NCBI RefSeq assembly: GCF_030733845.1
Contig: NZ_CP132311.1
Span: 3,539,501 to 3,603,500 of the forward strand
Direction: 5' to 3'
From: Shinella zoogloeoides
GTDB taxonomy: Bacteria > Pseudomonadota > Alphaproteobacteria > Rhizobiales > Rhizobiaceae
Length of the DNA stretch: 64,000 nucleotides
Positions 54,431 to 64,000 of the stretch are shown here, one piece after another. The translations under genes and the position numbers were made by a program. Under the pieces are notes generated by a model. It saw nothing but the letters and a program-made list of their open reading frames with translations. It was not told the DNA's origin and made no database searches. Within the stretch, counting starts at the first letter, position 1. Each line of letters begins with the position of its first letter.

Positions 54431-57400
54431 ATGGGTGCTAGGACGAACATGAAACGAGAAAAACACATCGAGGCCGCAAAGGCCGCAGCAGCCGCCCTCG
54501 GCGCAAAGACGCTCAACCCCGATATCCTTTTCGGGCGTGCCAGCAAGGACGATATCGAGCACTATACCGGCGAGATGCTGGCCGCGGCCGCGGCCCACGC
54601 CATGGCCGAAATTGAGGCCTGGGACGGCACCGCACCGCGCGTTACCGTCACCACGCTCGATGACGTCCGGCCGCAGGGTCAGCCGGTCTCCGTGCTCTCC
54701 GTCACCGACCGCAACCAGCCGTTCCTCTACGATTCGGTGATGGGCGAGGTGACGAGCACGCATCGCGACATCCACCTTGCGATCCACCCGATCCTCGTCG
54801 TGACGCCGGGTGAGGCGCCGAAGCTCTTCTCGCCGGACGAGGAGAGCGACCCGGCGCACCGGGTCAGCCATATCGAGATCCACCTTTCCGAGCTTTCGCC
54901 GGCCGAGGCCGCATCGCTCGCCGAGCGCGTGAACACCGTGCTGCACCAGGTCCATCTCGCCGTCGACGACTGGCCGGCAATGGTCGAAAAGCTCGACAGC
55001 GCCATGGCCGACATGGAGCGCTATGCCAAGGCCAAGGCCGACAAGGACGAGGCGCTCGCCTTCCTTACCTGGCTGCGCGCCAACAACTTCACCTTCCTCG
55101 GCATGCGGGAATACAGCTATTCCGGCAAGGGCGAGGCGGCGACCGTGGAACGCGGCGGCGAAGGCCTCGGCATCCTCTCCGACCCGGATGTGCGCGTGCT
55201 GCGCCTCGGCAAGGACGCCGTGACGACGACGCCGGAAATCCTCGAATTCCTCGAAGGCCCGGATTTCCTCATCGTCACCAAGGCCAATGTGAAATCCGTC
55301 GTGCACCGCCGGGCCTATATGGATTATGTCGGCCTGAAACGCTTCGACGAGAAGGGCAAGGTGATCGGGGAGCTGCGCATCGTCGGCCTCTTCACCTCCA
55401 CGGCCTATACGCACGCCGCCGGCCAGATCCCGCTGCTGCGCTCCAAGGTGGAGGCCGTCGTCGAGCATTTCGGTTACGACCCGAAGAGCCATTCCGGCAA
55501 GATGCTGATCAACACGCTGGAATCCTATCCGCGCGACGACCTCTTCCAGATCGACACCGGCCTGCTCGCCACCTTCTGTGAGCAGATCAACGAGCTGTCC
55601 GACCGCCCGCGCATCCGCGTCCTGCCGCGCATCGACCGCTTCGACCGCTTCGTCTCGGTCATCGTCTACGTGCCGCGTGAGCAATACGATTCGGACGTGC
55701 GCGAAAAGATCGGCAACTATCTGAAGTCGGCTTATGACGGCCGCGTCTCGGCCTACTATCCGGCTTTCCCGGAAGGCGGCCTTGCCCGCGTGCACTTCAT
55801 CATCGGCCGCTCCGGCGGCAAGACGCCGCGCATCCCGCAGCCCAAGCTCGAACAGGCCGTGCGCGAGATCGCGACGCGCTGGACCGATCGCTTCGAGGCG
55901 CTTTCCAACGCCGACGGCATGCGCCTCGTCGCCGACCGCGGTTACCAGGAGGACTTCACCCCCGCCGAAGCCCATGCCGACCTCGCGCTCATCACGACCG
56001 CGACAGAGGAAAACCCGATCCGCATCGCCTTCTACCGCAAGGCCTGGAACACGGATCTCACCACGGTCGAACTGAAGATCTTCCACGCCGGCGAGCCGGT
56101 TTCGCTGTCGCGGCGCGTGCCGCTCCTCGAAAATCTCGGCTTCAACGTCGTCAGCGAGCAGACGCACGATCTCACGCTGGTCGGTCTCGACGGCAGCGAG
56201 CGCCGCGTCATCCTGCACGACATGGAGCTGAAGCAGCGCGACGGGCTGGAGGTCAATCTCGCCAAGCTGAGCCCGATGCTGGAGGAAGGCTTCCTCGCGG
56301 CCTGGCATGGCGAGGTGGACGACGACGCGCTGAACCGCCTGATCCTCACCGGCGGCCTTTCGGCGCGCGAGATCATGGCGCTGCGCACCTATTCGCGCTA
56401 CCTGCGGCAGACCGGCATCGCCTATTCGCAGGGCTACATCGCCGACACGCTGAACAAATATCCTTCCATCGCCGCCGAGCTCTTCCGCCTGTTCGACACC
56501 CGCCTCGATCCGAAGCTCTCGGATCGCCAGCGCGAGAAGAAGTCGGCGGATGCGGCGGCGGCCATCGAGGCGGCGCTGGCAAACGTGCCGAGCCTCGACG
56601 AGGACCGCATCCTGCGCCGCTATGTCAACGCCATCGAGGCGACGCTACGCACGAACTACTTCCAGCGCGACGCGGACGGCAAGCCGCGCAGGACGCTGGC
56701 GATCAAGCTCGACCCCAAGGCCCTCGACGGCCTGCCGGAACCGCGCCCCTTCCGCGAGATCTTCGTCTACGGCGCGGAAGTGGAAGGCGTGCACCTGCGC
56801 TTCGGCAAGGTCGCCCGCGGCGGCCTTCGCTGGTCGGACCGCGCGCAGGACTACCGCACGGAAGTGCTGGGCCTCGTCAAGGCGCAGCAGGTGAAGAACT
56901 CGGTCATCGTGCCGGTCGGCGCCAAGGGCGGCTTCTATCCCAAGCAGCTTCCGGTCGGCGGCAGCCGCGACGCCGTCTTCAAGGCGGGAACCGAGGCCTA
57001 CAAGACCTATATCCGCACGTTGCTGTCCGTCACCGACAACATTGTCGGGCAGGACATCGTGCCGCCGGCCGACACGGTGCGCATCGACGGTGACGATCCC
57101 TATTTCGTCGTCGCCGCCGACAAGGGCACGGCGACCTTCTCCGACACGGCGAACGGCCTTGCCCAGGAAGCCGGCTTCTGGCTCGACGACGCGTTTGCCT
57201 CGGGCGGCTCGGCCGGCTACGACCACAAGAAGATGGGCATCACCGCCCGCGGCGCCTGGGAGACCGTCAAGCGCCACTTCCGTGAGATGAACATCGACAT
57301 CCAGAAGACGCCCTTCACCGTTGCCGGCGTCGGCGACATGTCGGGCGACGTCTTCGGCAACGGCATGCTGCTGTCGCGCAAGATCCGGCTCGTCGCCGCC

Positions 57401-59212
57401 TTCGACCACCGCGACATCTTCATCGATCCTTCGCCGGATACCGATACGTCCTTCGCAGAGCGCCGCCGCATGTTCAACCTGCCGCGCTCGAGCTGGCAGG
57501 ACTATGACCGTTCGGTGCTCTCCAAGGGTGCGATGATCATCCCGCGCACGGAGAAATCCGTGACGCTGACACCGGAAGCCATGGCCGTGATCGGCCTCGA
57601 CAAGGCCAAGGCGACGCCGTTCGAGATCATGACGGCGATCCTCAAGGCCCCCGTGGACCTCATGTGGTTCGGCGGCATCGGCACCTATATCCGCGGCCAG
57701 AACGAGACGGACGCGGAGGTGGGCGACCGCGCCAACGATCCGATCCGCATCGTCGGCGAGGACGTGCGCGCCAAGGTGATCGGCGAGGGCGCCAATCTCG
57801 GCGTCACCCAGCGCGGGCGCATCGCCTTCGGCCTCAAGGGCGGGCGCAGCAATTCCGACGCCATCGACAACTCGGCCGGCGTCAACTCGTCGGACGTCGA
57901 GGTCAACATCAAGATCGCGCTCGCTTCGGCCATGCGTGACGAGCGGCTGACGCGCGCAAAGCGCAACGTGCTGCTCGCCTCCATGACCGACGAGGTGGCC
58001 CATCTCGTGCTGCGCAACAACTACCTGCAATCCCTGGCGATCTCGCTGACGGAACGGCAGGGCGCGGCCAACCGCGCGCCGCTGACGCGCCTGATGGACC
58101 GGCTGGAAGCCGCCGGCCAGCTCAACCGCAAGGTCGAGACCCTGCCGGACGACCGGACGGTCGCCGAGCGCTACCAGGCCGGCAAGCCGCTGACGCGGCC
58201 GGAGATCGGCGTGCTGCTCTCCTATGCCAAGCTGGTCCTGTTCGACGAGCTCATCCATACCGGCCTGCCGGACGAGCCCTATTTCGAGCCGATGCTGACG
58301 GGCTACTTCCCGGCGAAGATGCAGAAGACCTATGCGGACGACATCCGCTCGCATCGCCTGCGCCGCGAGATCATCGCGACGATCCTTGCCAACGAGGTGA
58401 TCAACCGCGGCGGCCCGGCCTTCGTCAACACGCTGACCGACGGCACCGGCTTCGGCCCGGCCGATGCGGTTAAGGCGGCGATCATCGCCCGCGACGGCTA
58501 TGGCCTCTCGGCGCTCTATGCCGGCGTCGACGCACTGGACAACCAGGTCGCCGGTTCCGTGCAGAACGAGCTCTACGAGGAGATCGGCCGCATCTACGCC
58601 ACCGTCACCGGCCTGCTCTTGACGACGGGCGCCGTCTCCAGCCCGATGGACCAGGCGGTGGCCAAGCTCAGGCAGGCGCTGAAGCAGCTTCGCCCGAACC
58701 TTGCGACGCTGATCTCGGAACAGGCCGGCGACGAGGCCCGCCGCAAGGCCCATGGCTATGAGGACGAGGGCGTGCCGAGCGAACTGGCCGAGGAGATCGC
58801 CACGCTCTCCATGCTGACCTTCGTGCCCGAGGTCATGCTGATCGCCGGCGCGACCGGCGACACGCTCGGCAAGACGGCGCAGACCTTCGCCGGCGTCAGC
58901 TCGGCGCTGAACATCGGCCGCCTGCTTTCGGCGGCAGGCCGCATCCCGGCCGGCGATCTCTACGAGGCGCTCGCCTTGCAGCGCAGCCTCACCGACATCG
59001 CCAATGCTCGCCGCGACCTCGCCAGCGCCATCCTGACCCGCCACAAAAGCGACAAGACCCCGCTCGCCGCCTGGCAGCAGGCCGAGAAGGAACGTCTCGC
59101 CCGCGTGACGGCAAACCTCTCGGCCCTGACGGAGGGCGGCGAGGCCACGCTCGCCAAGGTCAGCGTCGCCGCCGGCATCCTGAGCGACCTTGCACAGGAA
59201 AGGGCGAAATGA
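54431..59212 (+). CDS. gdhB: NAD-specific glutamate dehydrogenase, large (L_180) type
   Basis: A 1593-residue enzyme, full length for the 180-kDa bacterial class, that oxidises glutamate to 2-oxoglutarate and ammonia for catabolism. The long N-terminal part carries ACT-like regulatory regions, and the dehydrogenase core lies at about 750-1200: VARGGLRWSDR, the Lys of VGAKGGFYPKQ, and GVGDMSGDVFGNGML for NAD binding. A C-terminal helical domain follows. No frameshift or internal stop is seen. It has its own upstream region and is followed by a permease gene after 89 bases. Confidence 0.97.
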   Translation: MGARTNMKREKHIEAAKAAAAALGAKTLNPDILFGRASKDDIEHYTGEMLAAAAAHAMAEIEAWDGTAPRVTVTTLDDVRPQGQPVSVLSVTDRNQPFLYDSVMGEVTSTHRDIHLAIHPILVVTPGEAPKLFSPDEESDPAHRVSHIEIHLSELSPAEAASLAERVNTVLHQVHLAVDDWPAMVEKLDSAMADMERYAKAKADKDEALAFLTWLRANNFTFLGMREYSYSGKGEAATVERGGEGLGILSDPDVRVLRLGKDAVTTTPEILEFLEGPDFLIVTKANVKSVVHRRAYMDYVGLKRFDEKGKVIGELRIVGLFTSTAYTHAAGQIPLLRSKVEAVVEHFGYDPKSHSGKMLINTLESYPRDDLFQIDTGLLATFCEQINELSDRPRIRVLPRIDRFDRFVSVIVYVPREQYDSDVREKIGNYLKSAYDGRVSAYYPAFPEGGLARVHFIIGRSGGKTPRIPQPKLEQAVREIATRWTDRFEALSNADGMRLVADRGYQEDFTPAEAHADLALITTATEENPIRIAFYRKAWNTDLTTVELKIFHAGEPVSLSRRVPLLENLGFNVVSEQTHDLTLVGLDGSERRVILHDMELKQRDGLEVNLAKLSPMLEEGFLAAWHGEVDDDALNRLILTGGLSAREIMALRTYSRYLRQTGIAYSQGYIADTLNKYPSIAAELFRLFDTRLDPKLSDRQREKKSADAAAAIEAALANVPSLDEDRILRRYVNAIEATLRTNYFQRDADGKPRRTLAIKLDPKALDGLPEPRPFREIFVYGAEVEGVHLRFGKVARGGLRWSDRAQDYRTEVLGLVKAQQVKNSVIVPVGAKGGFYPKQLPVGGSRDAVFKAGTEAYKTYIRTLLSVTDNIVGQDIVPPADTVRIDGDDPYFVVAADKGTATFSDTANGLAQEAGFWLDDAFASGGSAGYDHKKMGITARGAWETVKRHFREMNIDIQKTPFTVAGVGDMSGDVFGNGMLLSRKIRLVAAFDHRDIFIDPSPDTDTSFAERRRMFNLPRSSWQDYDRSVLSKGAMIIPRTEKSVTLTPEAMAVIGLDKAKATPFEIMTAILKAPVDLMWFGGIGTYIRGQNETDAEVGDRANDPIRIVGEDVRAKVIGEGANLGVTQRGRIAFGLKGGRSNSDAIDNSAGVNSSDVEVNIKIALASAMRDERLTRAKRNVLLASMTDEVAHLVLRNNYLQSLAISLTERQGAANRAPLTRLMDRLEAAGQLNRKVETLPDDRTVAERYQAGKPLTRPEIGVLLSYAKLVLFDELIHTGLPDEPYFEPMLTGYFPAKMQKTYADDIRSHRLRREIIATILANEVINRGGPAFVNTLTDGTGFGPADAVKAAIIARDGYGLSALYAGVDALDNQVAGSVQNELYEEIGRIYATVTGLLLTTGAVSSPMDQAVAKLRQALKQLRPNLATLISEQAGDEARRKAHGYEDEGVPSELAEEIATLSMLTFVPEVMLIAGATGDTLGKTAQTFAGVSSALNIGRLLSAAGRIPAGDLYEALALQRSLTDIANARRDLASAILTRHKSDKTPLAAWQQAEKERLARVTANLSALTEGGEATLAKVSVAAGILSDLAQERAK

Positions 59213-59301
59213 GACAGTCCGCTGCCGGCTGACGGAACATCGTTTCCGTTAGCCGGCTGAGGACGGGCGCGCGGTCGTTGCCCCGCAGTCGAGGAGGGGC
59301 G

Positions 59302-60687
59302 ATGACGAGCGTTGTGCAAGGCCGTGAGCCGAAGGTCGGCCGTCTCGGCATAACGGGCTGGATGCTGTTCGACTGGGCGGCGCAGCCCTTCTTCACCGTC
59401 ATAACCACCTTCATCTTCGGCCCCTATCTCGTCTCGCGCCTCACCGAGGACCATGCCGCCGGTCAGGCCGCCTGGAGCTACACGCTCACCATTGCCGGCA
59501 TAACGATTGCGCTGCTTGCGCCGATCATGGGTTCGATCGCCGACGCCTCCGGCGCGCGAAAACCGTGGATCGCCGCTTTCGCGGTGATCAAGATCCTGTC
59601 GCTTGCGGCCCTCTGGTTTGCCGCGCCCGGCAGCAGCCTTCCCTTCGCCATGGCCATGATCGTGCTCGCGACCGTCGCGGCGGAGTTTTCCATCGTCTTC
59701 AACGATTCGATGATGCCGCGGCTCGTCAAGCCCGAGGATGCCGGCCGCATCTCCAACATCGCGTGGGGGCTCGGCTATCTCGGCGGCATGATCGTGCTGA
59801 TCGCCGTTGTGGCGCTGCTCGCCGCCAACCCGGAAACGGGCAGGACCGCGATCGGCATCGCCCCGCTCTTCGGCCTCGATGCGGCGGCGGGCGAGGACGC
59901 ACGCATCACCGGGCCGATCTCGGCGATCTGGTATCTCGTCTTCATCCTGCCGATGTTCTTCTTCACGCCGGACCAGAGCAAGGGGCTGCCCATCGCCGCC
60001 GCCGTGCGCGCCGGCTTCGCCGACCTTTCCGCCGCGCTGCGCGATCTCCGCAGCAAACCGGGCATATTGCGCTTCCTCGTCGCCCGCATGATCTACCAGG
60101 ACGGCGTCAACGGTCTGCTTGCACTTGGCGGCACGTTCGCGGCCGGCATGTTCGCCTGGCGGACCTTCGAGCTCGGCATCTACGGCATCATCCTCAATGT
60201 CGTCGCCATCGGCGGCTGCCTCTATGCCAGCCGGCTGGACAGGCGCCTCGGTTCGAAGACCGTCGTCGTCGTGAGCCTCGTCTGCCTCACCGTCGCGACC
60301 ATCGGCATCGTCTCCACCGGCCCCGGCTTCACCCTGTTCGGCCTCGTCCCGCTGCCGATGGCCGATTCCGGCGGCCTCTTCGGCACCGCGGCGGAAAAGG
60401 CCTATATACTCTACGGTCTCCTGATCGGCGTCGCCTTCGGCCCCGTGCAGGCGTCGGCGCGCTCCTATCTCGCGCAAAGTATCCATCCCGACGAGGCCGG
60501 CCGCTATTTCGGCCTCTATGCCCTTTCGGGCCGCGCCACGTCCTTCCTCGCCCCGCTTTCCGTCGCGCTCGTCACGACGGCCACCGGCTCGGCACGCATC
60601 GGCATGATGGCGCTTATCGTCTTCCTCGTCGTCGGCTTCCTGCTCCTGCTGCGTACACCCTATCCGGCGGCGAAGGTCGCACCCTGA
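59302..60687 (+). CDS. MFS permease (Atg22/UMF1-like)
   Basis: A 461-residue membrane protein with 11-12 helices and the DWAAQPFFTVITTFIFGPY N-terminal signature of the UMF1/Atg22-type transporters. GLPIAAAVRAGFADL lies in the central loop and FGPVQASARSYLAQ in the second half. Members are thought to export amino acids or other small metabolites; the substrate here is unknown. The start ATG 59302 follows GAGGAGG. It is followed by a terminator shared with purH. Confidence 0.85.
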   Translation: MTSVVQGREPKVGRLGITGWMLFDWAAQPFFTVITTFIFGPYLVSRLTEDHAAGQAAWSYTLTIAGITIALLAPIMGSIADASGARKPWIAAFAVIKILSLAALWFAAPGSSLPFAMAMIVLATVAAEFSIVFNDSMMPRLVKPEDAGRISNIAWGLGYLGGMIVLIAVVALLAANPETGRTAIGIAPLFGLDAAAGEDARITGPISAIWYLVFILPMFFFTPDQSKGLPIAAAVRAGFADLSAALRDLRSKPGILRFLVARMIYQDGVNGLLALGGTFAAGMFAWRTFELGIYGIILNVVAIGGCLYASRLDRRLGSKTVVVVSLVCLTVATIGIVSTGPGFTLFGLVPLPMADSGGLFGTAAEKAYILYGLLIGVAFGPVQASARSYLAQSIHPDEAGRYFGLYALSGRATSFLAPLSVALVTTATGSARIGMMALIVFLVVGFLLLLRTPYPAAKVAP

Positions 60688-60693
60688 AACGCA

Positions 60694-60717
60694 AAACGCC
60701 CCGCAGGCGGGGCGTTT
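60694..60717. terminator. Terminator between the convergent permease and purH genes
   Basis: A perfect 11-bp inverted repeat (60694-60704, 60707-60717), GC core with AAA/TTT ends, located seven bases after the permease stop and 23 bases past the purH end on the other strand. Confidence 0.8.
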
Positions 60718-60739
60718 CGACTCCGGCGAAGAATCCGGT

Positions 60740-62350
60740 TCAGTGCCGGAAATGACGCATGCCGGTGAAGACCATGGCGACGCCGGCCTCGTCCGCTGCG
60801 GCGATCACTTCCGCATCGCGCATCGAGCCGCCCGGCTGGATGACCGCCGTCGCGCCAGCGGCGATGGCCGAGAGCAGGCCGTCCGCGAAGGGCAGGAAGG
60901 CTTCGGAGGCGACCGCGGAACCGCGCGTCAAAGGCTCGGCAAGGCCCATGGCCTTGGCCGCTTCCTCGGCCTTCAGGCCGGCGATGCGGGCCGAATCGAC
61001 GCGGCTCATCTGACCGGCGCCGATGCCCGCCGTCTGGCCGTCGTTGGCATAGACCACGGCATTCGACTTGACGTGCTTGGCGACCTTGAAGGCGAACTTC
61101 ATGTCGATAAGCTCCTGCGCCGTCGGCGCGCGCTTGGTGACGACCTTCAGCTCCAGGTCCTCGACCATGCCGTTGTCGCGGCTCTGCACGAGAAGGCCGC
61201 CGGAGACCGTTTTGGCGGAAAGGCCGGGAATGCGCGGATCGGGCAGGGCGCCCGTCACCAGCAGGCGCAGGTTCGGCTTGCCGGCGATGATCGCGCGGGC
61301 CTTCTCATCCGCATCCGGGGCGATGATGACCTCGGTGAAGAGCTTGACGATCTCCTCCGCCGTCTCGCCGTCGAGCGTCGAATTAAGCGCGATGATGCCG
61401 CCGAAGGCTGAGACCGGATCGCAGGCGAGCGCCCGCGCATAGGCGTCCTTCAGCGTCTTGCCGGTGGCGACGCCACAGGGATTGGCGTGCTTGATGATCG
61501 CGCAGGCCGGGCCGTTCTCCGGCAGGAACTCGGCAACCAGCTCGAAGGCGGCGTCCGTGTCGTTGATGTTGTTGTAGGAAAGCTGCTTGCCCTGCAGCAG
61601 CGTCGCCGTCGCGACGCCCGGGCGGTTCTCGCCGGTGACGTAGAAACCCGCCTTCTGGTGCGGGTTCTCGCCGTAGCGCATCTCTTCCTTCAGTACGCCG
61701 CCGAGCACGCGGTGGCGCGGCATGGATATATCGAGCGCTTCTGCGAACCAGTTGGAGATCGCCGCGTCATAGGCCGCCGTGCGGGCATAGGCCTTGGCTG
61801 CCATGCGCTGGCGGAAGGCATAGGCGGTCGAACCGTCGGCCAGTTCCTCCAGCAGCGCCGGGTAGTCGGCCGGGTCGGTGACGACGGTCACATAGGCATG
61901 GTTCTTGGCCGAGGCGCGGATCATCGCCGGCCCGCCGATATCGATGTTCTCGACGGTCGTCGGATAGTCGCCGCCCTTGGCGCGGACCTCCTCGAACGGG
62001 TAGAGGTTGATGACGGCAAGGTCGATCGCGTCGATGCCGTGCGCCTTCATCGCCGCGACATGCTCCACATCGTCGCGGATGGCCAGCAGGCCGCCATGCA
62101 CGGAGGGATGCAGCGTCTTGACGCGGCCGTCCATGATTTCCGGAAAACCGGTGACCTCGGAGACGTCGGTCACGGCAAGGCCCGCATCGCTGAGCGCCTT
62201 GTGCGTGCCGCCGGTCGACAGCAGGCGCACGCCTTTTTCGGCAAGCGCCCTGGCGAGATCGACGACACCCGCCTTGTCGGAGACCGACAGAAGCGCGGTG
62301 CGCACGGCGACACGATCGGGGGCGGGGATTTTCTTGGAAATGACGGCCAT
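60740..62350 (-). CDS. purH: Bifunctional AICAR formyltransferase / IMP cyclohydrolase
   Basis: A 536-residue enzyme for the last two steps of purine synthesis. The N-terminal IMP cyclohydrolase/MGS-like domain (about 1-160) has [14 protein letters not shown] and STGGTHKAL; the C-terminal AICAR transformylase has [11 protein letters not shown], the catalytic Lys/His pair, and ends [13 protein letters not shown]. Full length. The mRNA leader has a hairpin near the ribosome site. The heparinase-like gene lies 98 bases upstream on the same strand. Confidence 0.97.
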   Translation of the reverse strand: MAVISKKIPAPDRVAVRTALLSVSDKAGVVDLARALAEKGVRLLSTGGTHKALSDAGLAVTDVSEVTGFPEIMDGRVKTLHPSVHGGLLAIRDDVEHVAAMKAHGIDAIDLAVINLYPFEEVRAKGGDYPTTVENIDIGGPAMIRASAKNHAYVTVVTDPADYPALLEELADGSTAYAFRQRMAAKAYARTAAYDAAISNWFAEALDISMPRHRVLGGVLKEEMRYGENPHQKAGFYVTGENRPGVATATLLQGKQLSYNNINDTDAAFELVAEFLPENGPACAIIKHANPCGVATGKTLKDAYARALACDPVSAFGGIIALNSTLDGETAEEIVKLFTEVIIAPDADEKARAIIAGKPNLRLLVTGALPDPRIPGLSAKTVSGGLLVQSRDNGMVEDLELKVVTKRAPTAQELIDMKFAFKVAKHVKSNAVVYANDGQTAGIGAGQMSRVDSARIAGLKAEEAAKAMGLAEPLTRGSAVASEAFLPFADGLLSAIAAGATAVIQPGGSMRDAEVIAAADEAGVAMVFTGMRHFRH

Positions 62351-62403
62351 GGGGCGCTCCGTTCTGACGGCCCGGGAGGAAGGGCCGGATGGTCATGCGC
62401 CCC
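62351..62403 (-). promoter_or_regulatory. Structured purH leader
   Basis: On the - strand an outer 7-bp stem GGGGCGC/GCGCCCC (62397-62403 with 62351-62357) encloses a 6-bp stem (62368-62373, 62382-62387). The 3' arm lies between the GGAG ribosome site and the purH ATG, so folding could slow initiation. Confidence 0.5.
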
Positions 62404-62448
62404 GTTATCACAGGCGCCGCTGCGAGAAAACCGCGAACGGCCGGAAAA

Positions 62449-64000
62449 TCAGCGCTGTCGCGCCAGCGACCACTGAACCTCGGGCATTTCGGCAAGTGGC
62501 ATGGTGAGCGTGAGCTGGCGCGAGGCCCGCACGCCCGAGGGATCGGCGAAGAAGACGTCCTCTTCCTCCTCGACGGGCACGTCGAGGCAGGTCAGCGCCC
62601 AGGCCTCGCCGTCGGGCGCCACGAGCCGCGTTTCATTGGCCGAAGCGCGGTAGAGCTGGATGGCAGGGTGGATGTGGAACCGCACAACCGCCGTCCCGCG
62701 CTCGACCGGCCCACTCGGATTGCCGGGCTTATAGAAGTGCTCGCGCCCGCGAATTTCGCCCCCCGAGGCCGCAACGAGGATATCGCGCTCGTAGAGCAGG
62801 CCGAAGCGCTTCAGATAACCGTCATGGGTCGCCGTCACACCGTCGGCGCCGGACTCGCGCTCGGTGCGCGATACATCGACCTTGCTGACGCCGCCGATGA
62901 CGATCGGCCCGAGGAAGCGGGAGGTGGAGATGCGCGAGGAGGACGTGTCGTTCAGCGTCGCGACCGAATGGGCCGCCGTCATGCGCGACATCTGCCGCAT
63001 CGCTTCGCCGGCAAAGCGCGGGCGGCCGGAATTGACGATGAAGCGGTTTTTCCCCGACGACATCTCGATGGAAAGCGTACCGGACGCGGCGGTCGAGGAG
63101 AGGTCGACGGATTTCGGCAGGCCGGTATCCATCAGCACGACCGTTTCCTTCACCGCCAGCCGATCGTAATTGATAGAGGGCAAGGCCTTGAACGGCGCAC
63201 CGCCGGTCTCGTCATAGCGCAGCGCCGACATCAATTCGTTCGCCAGCGTATAGGTCGCGCCATTGAACAGCGCGAGCTCGCCCCCCTGGTGGCGGAAGAA
63301 ACGCAGCGCCGGGTAGATGCGGTCGATGCAGGGAATGAGCTGCAAAGGCATGTCATGGCCGAGATTGACATAGGTCTGGCGCAGCGGCAGCAGGTCGAGC
63401 AGGAGATCAAGCGCGGCGCGCGGATTGCGCGAGCAATGGCCGCCGTCGGGCAGGATTTGCCGGTCAAGTTCCTCGTCGAGATGGCGCGCGGCCTTGCGCA
63501 TCTTGGACGGCGAAGAGGGCATGGCGATGGAGGCCATGGCAAGCGCGATGCGCACGCGCAGCCGCGGTTCCCCGTCGCGGGTCGTCTCCGCCACATGGCG
63601 CAGGTAGCGCACCTGGAAGGCGAGGCTCTTCAGGAAGCGCCGGTAGAAGGGGTAGTCGGCATCCTTCAGCACGACCGGCGAATGGGAAAGCCAGGCGATG
63701 ATGCGCTGGGCCGTGACATCCGGCCGCCAGGCGAGCCCGCCGATGACCCGCCCATGGCTTTGCAGCCAGTCGTCGACGACGAAGCGCGTGGTCTGCGACG
63801 CCTTTTCCGGATCGACCAGCCGCATATGGCGCAGCCAGCCGAAGGAATGCAGCCGCACGGCGAATTCTTCCGAGGGAAGCTCCAGCGCGAAGGGCGATTC
63901 GTCCTCGCAGTCGAGGCTGCGGCCGGCCAGCGGAAAGCGGCCGGCGGTCATTTCTTCGCCGGCGAAGGAATCGGCCGGATGCAGGTCCGTCGGCGCGACG
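62449..64000 (-). CDS. Heparinase II/III family protein, 5' end beyond the window
   Basis: The frame is open through the right edge of the window (the in-frame residues before Met 63951 read HPADSFAGEE), so the N-terminus is missing. The visible 516 residues show the alpha-toroid part (RVIGGLAWRPDVTAQRI, ILPDGGHCSRNPRAALD) and a C-terminal beta-sandwich (SSSRISTSRFLGP, HDGYLKRFGLLYER). Heparinase II/III-like proteins beside purH are conserved in rhizobia; whether they cut uronate polysaccharide is not known. There is a 98-base gap to purH. Confidence 0.87.
   Translation of the reverse strand, partial: VAPTDLHPADSFAGEEMTAGRFPLAGRSLDCEDESPFALELPSEEFAVRLHSFGWLRHMRLVDPEKASQTTRFVVDDWLQSHGRVIGGLAWRPDVTAQRIIAWLSHSPVVLKDADYPFYRRFLKSLAFQVRYLRHVAETTRDGEPRLRVRIALAMASIAMPSSPSKMRKAARHLDEELDRQILPDGGHCSRNPRAALDLLLDLLPLRQTYVNLGHDMPLQLIPCIDRIYPALRFFRHQGGELALFNGATYTLANELMSALRYDETGGAPFKALPSINYDRLAVKETVVLMDTGLPKSVDLSSTAASGTLSIEMSSGKNRFIVNSGRPRFAGEAMRQMSRMTAAHSVATLNDTSSSRISTSRFLGPIVIGGVSKVDVSRTERESGADGVTATHDGYLKRFGLLYERDILVAASGGEIRGREHFYKPGNPSGPVERGTAVVRFHIHPAIQLYRASANETRLVAPDGEAWALTCLDVPVEEEEDVFFADPSGVRASRQLTLTMPLAEMPEVQWSLARQR

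Noticed and set aside
56645..59044. A ~800-codon - strand frame inside the glutamate dehydrogenase gene
   Set aside because: Shadow of the well-conserved dehydrogenase; no ribosome site or recognisable domain. The same applies to the long antisense frames at 54395-56308, 48004-50022, 4613-6160 and 616-1968.

Overview
The window reads as chromosomal DNA of a GC-rich alphaproteobacterium, most likely a member of the Rhizobiaceae (Rhizobium/Agrobacterium/Ensifer/Shinella group). The evidence is the gene order rplU-rpmA-GNAT-GNAT-obgE-proB-proA-nadD-rsfS-rlmH-envC-ctpA-rppH, the large NAD-dependent glutamate dehydrogenase, purH beside a heparinase-like gene, and an ICE-type (Irr) iron box upstream of the bfd-bfr pair. 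No rRNA operon, insertion sequence, prophage or CRISPR array was seen.

Region 1 (1-28254) is a surface-polysaccharide locus. On the + strand (1-4579) lie a truncated GT25 glycosyltransferase, a Wzy/WaaL-type O-antigen ligase or polymerase, an initiating sugar-phosphate transferase and a WbpM-type 4,6-dehydratase. These end in a strong terminator. Facing them is a run of 19 tightly packed - strand genes (26967 down to 4655), most overlapping by 1-17 bases, which looks like one operon. It starts with a UDP-glucuronate decarboxylase-like enzyme, a CMP-sugar synthetase and a CBS/NeuB/SAF/TIM-barrel fusion. It continues with a Wzx flippase, three capsule- or GT-B-like proteins, an 828-residue membrane protein and a GT2. 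It ends with a complete-looking legionaminic-acid-type set: a WbuX/HisF/HisH amidine-forming module, PtmF- and PtmA-like oxidoreductases, NeuA, NeuB, NeuC, NeuD and a CBS-fused aminotransferase. The simplest reading is a polymer containing one or two nonulosonic acids, at least one perhaps carrying an acetimidoyl (amidino) group. A WbpV/WreQ-like reductase follows on the + strand.

Region 2 (28255-41642) is housekeeping: tRNA-Ser(CGA), rplU-rpmA with a good sigma70-type promoter, tandem RimJ/RimL-like acetyltransferases, an EEP-family hydrolase, and a long + strand run from obgE to rppH. That run covers GTPase-dependent ribosome assembly, proline synthesis, NAD synthesis, ribosome silencing and methylation, and cell-wall remodelling.

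Region 3 (41643-54153) holds bacterioferritin and its ferredoxin under a probable Irr site, a small zincin, a CitE-like lyase, leuD, a Rid-family gene, leuB, a PAP2 phosphatase, an MHS-type transporter with a large periplasmic insert, asd, a lytic transglycosylase, a beta-carbonic anhydrase and pyridoxal kinase. Two possible RNA-level controls stand out. One is a Thr/Lys-rich mini-ORF followed by mutually exclusive hairpins ahead of asd. The other is a long hairpin that buries the ribosome binding site of leuB.

Region 4 (54154-64000) contains the 1593-residue glutamate dehydrogenase, an MFS permease, purH and a heparinase-like gene cut by the window end. The most interesting part is the double nonulosonate locus with its unusual fusions.
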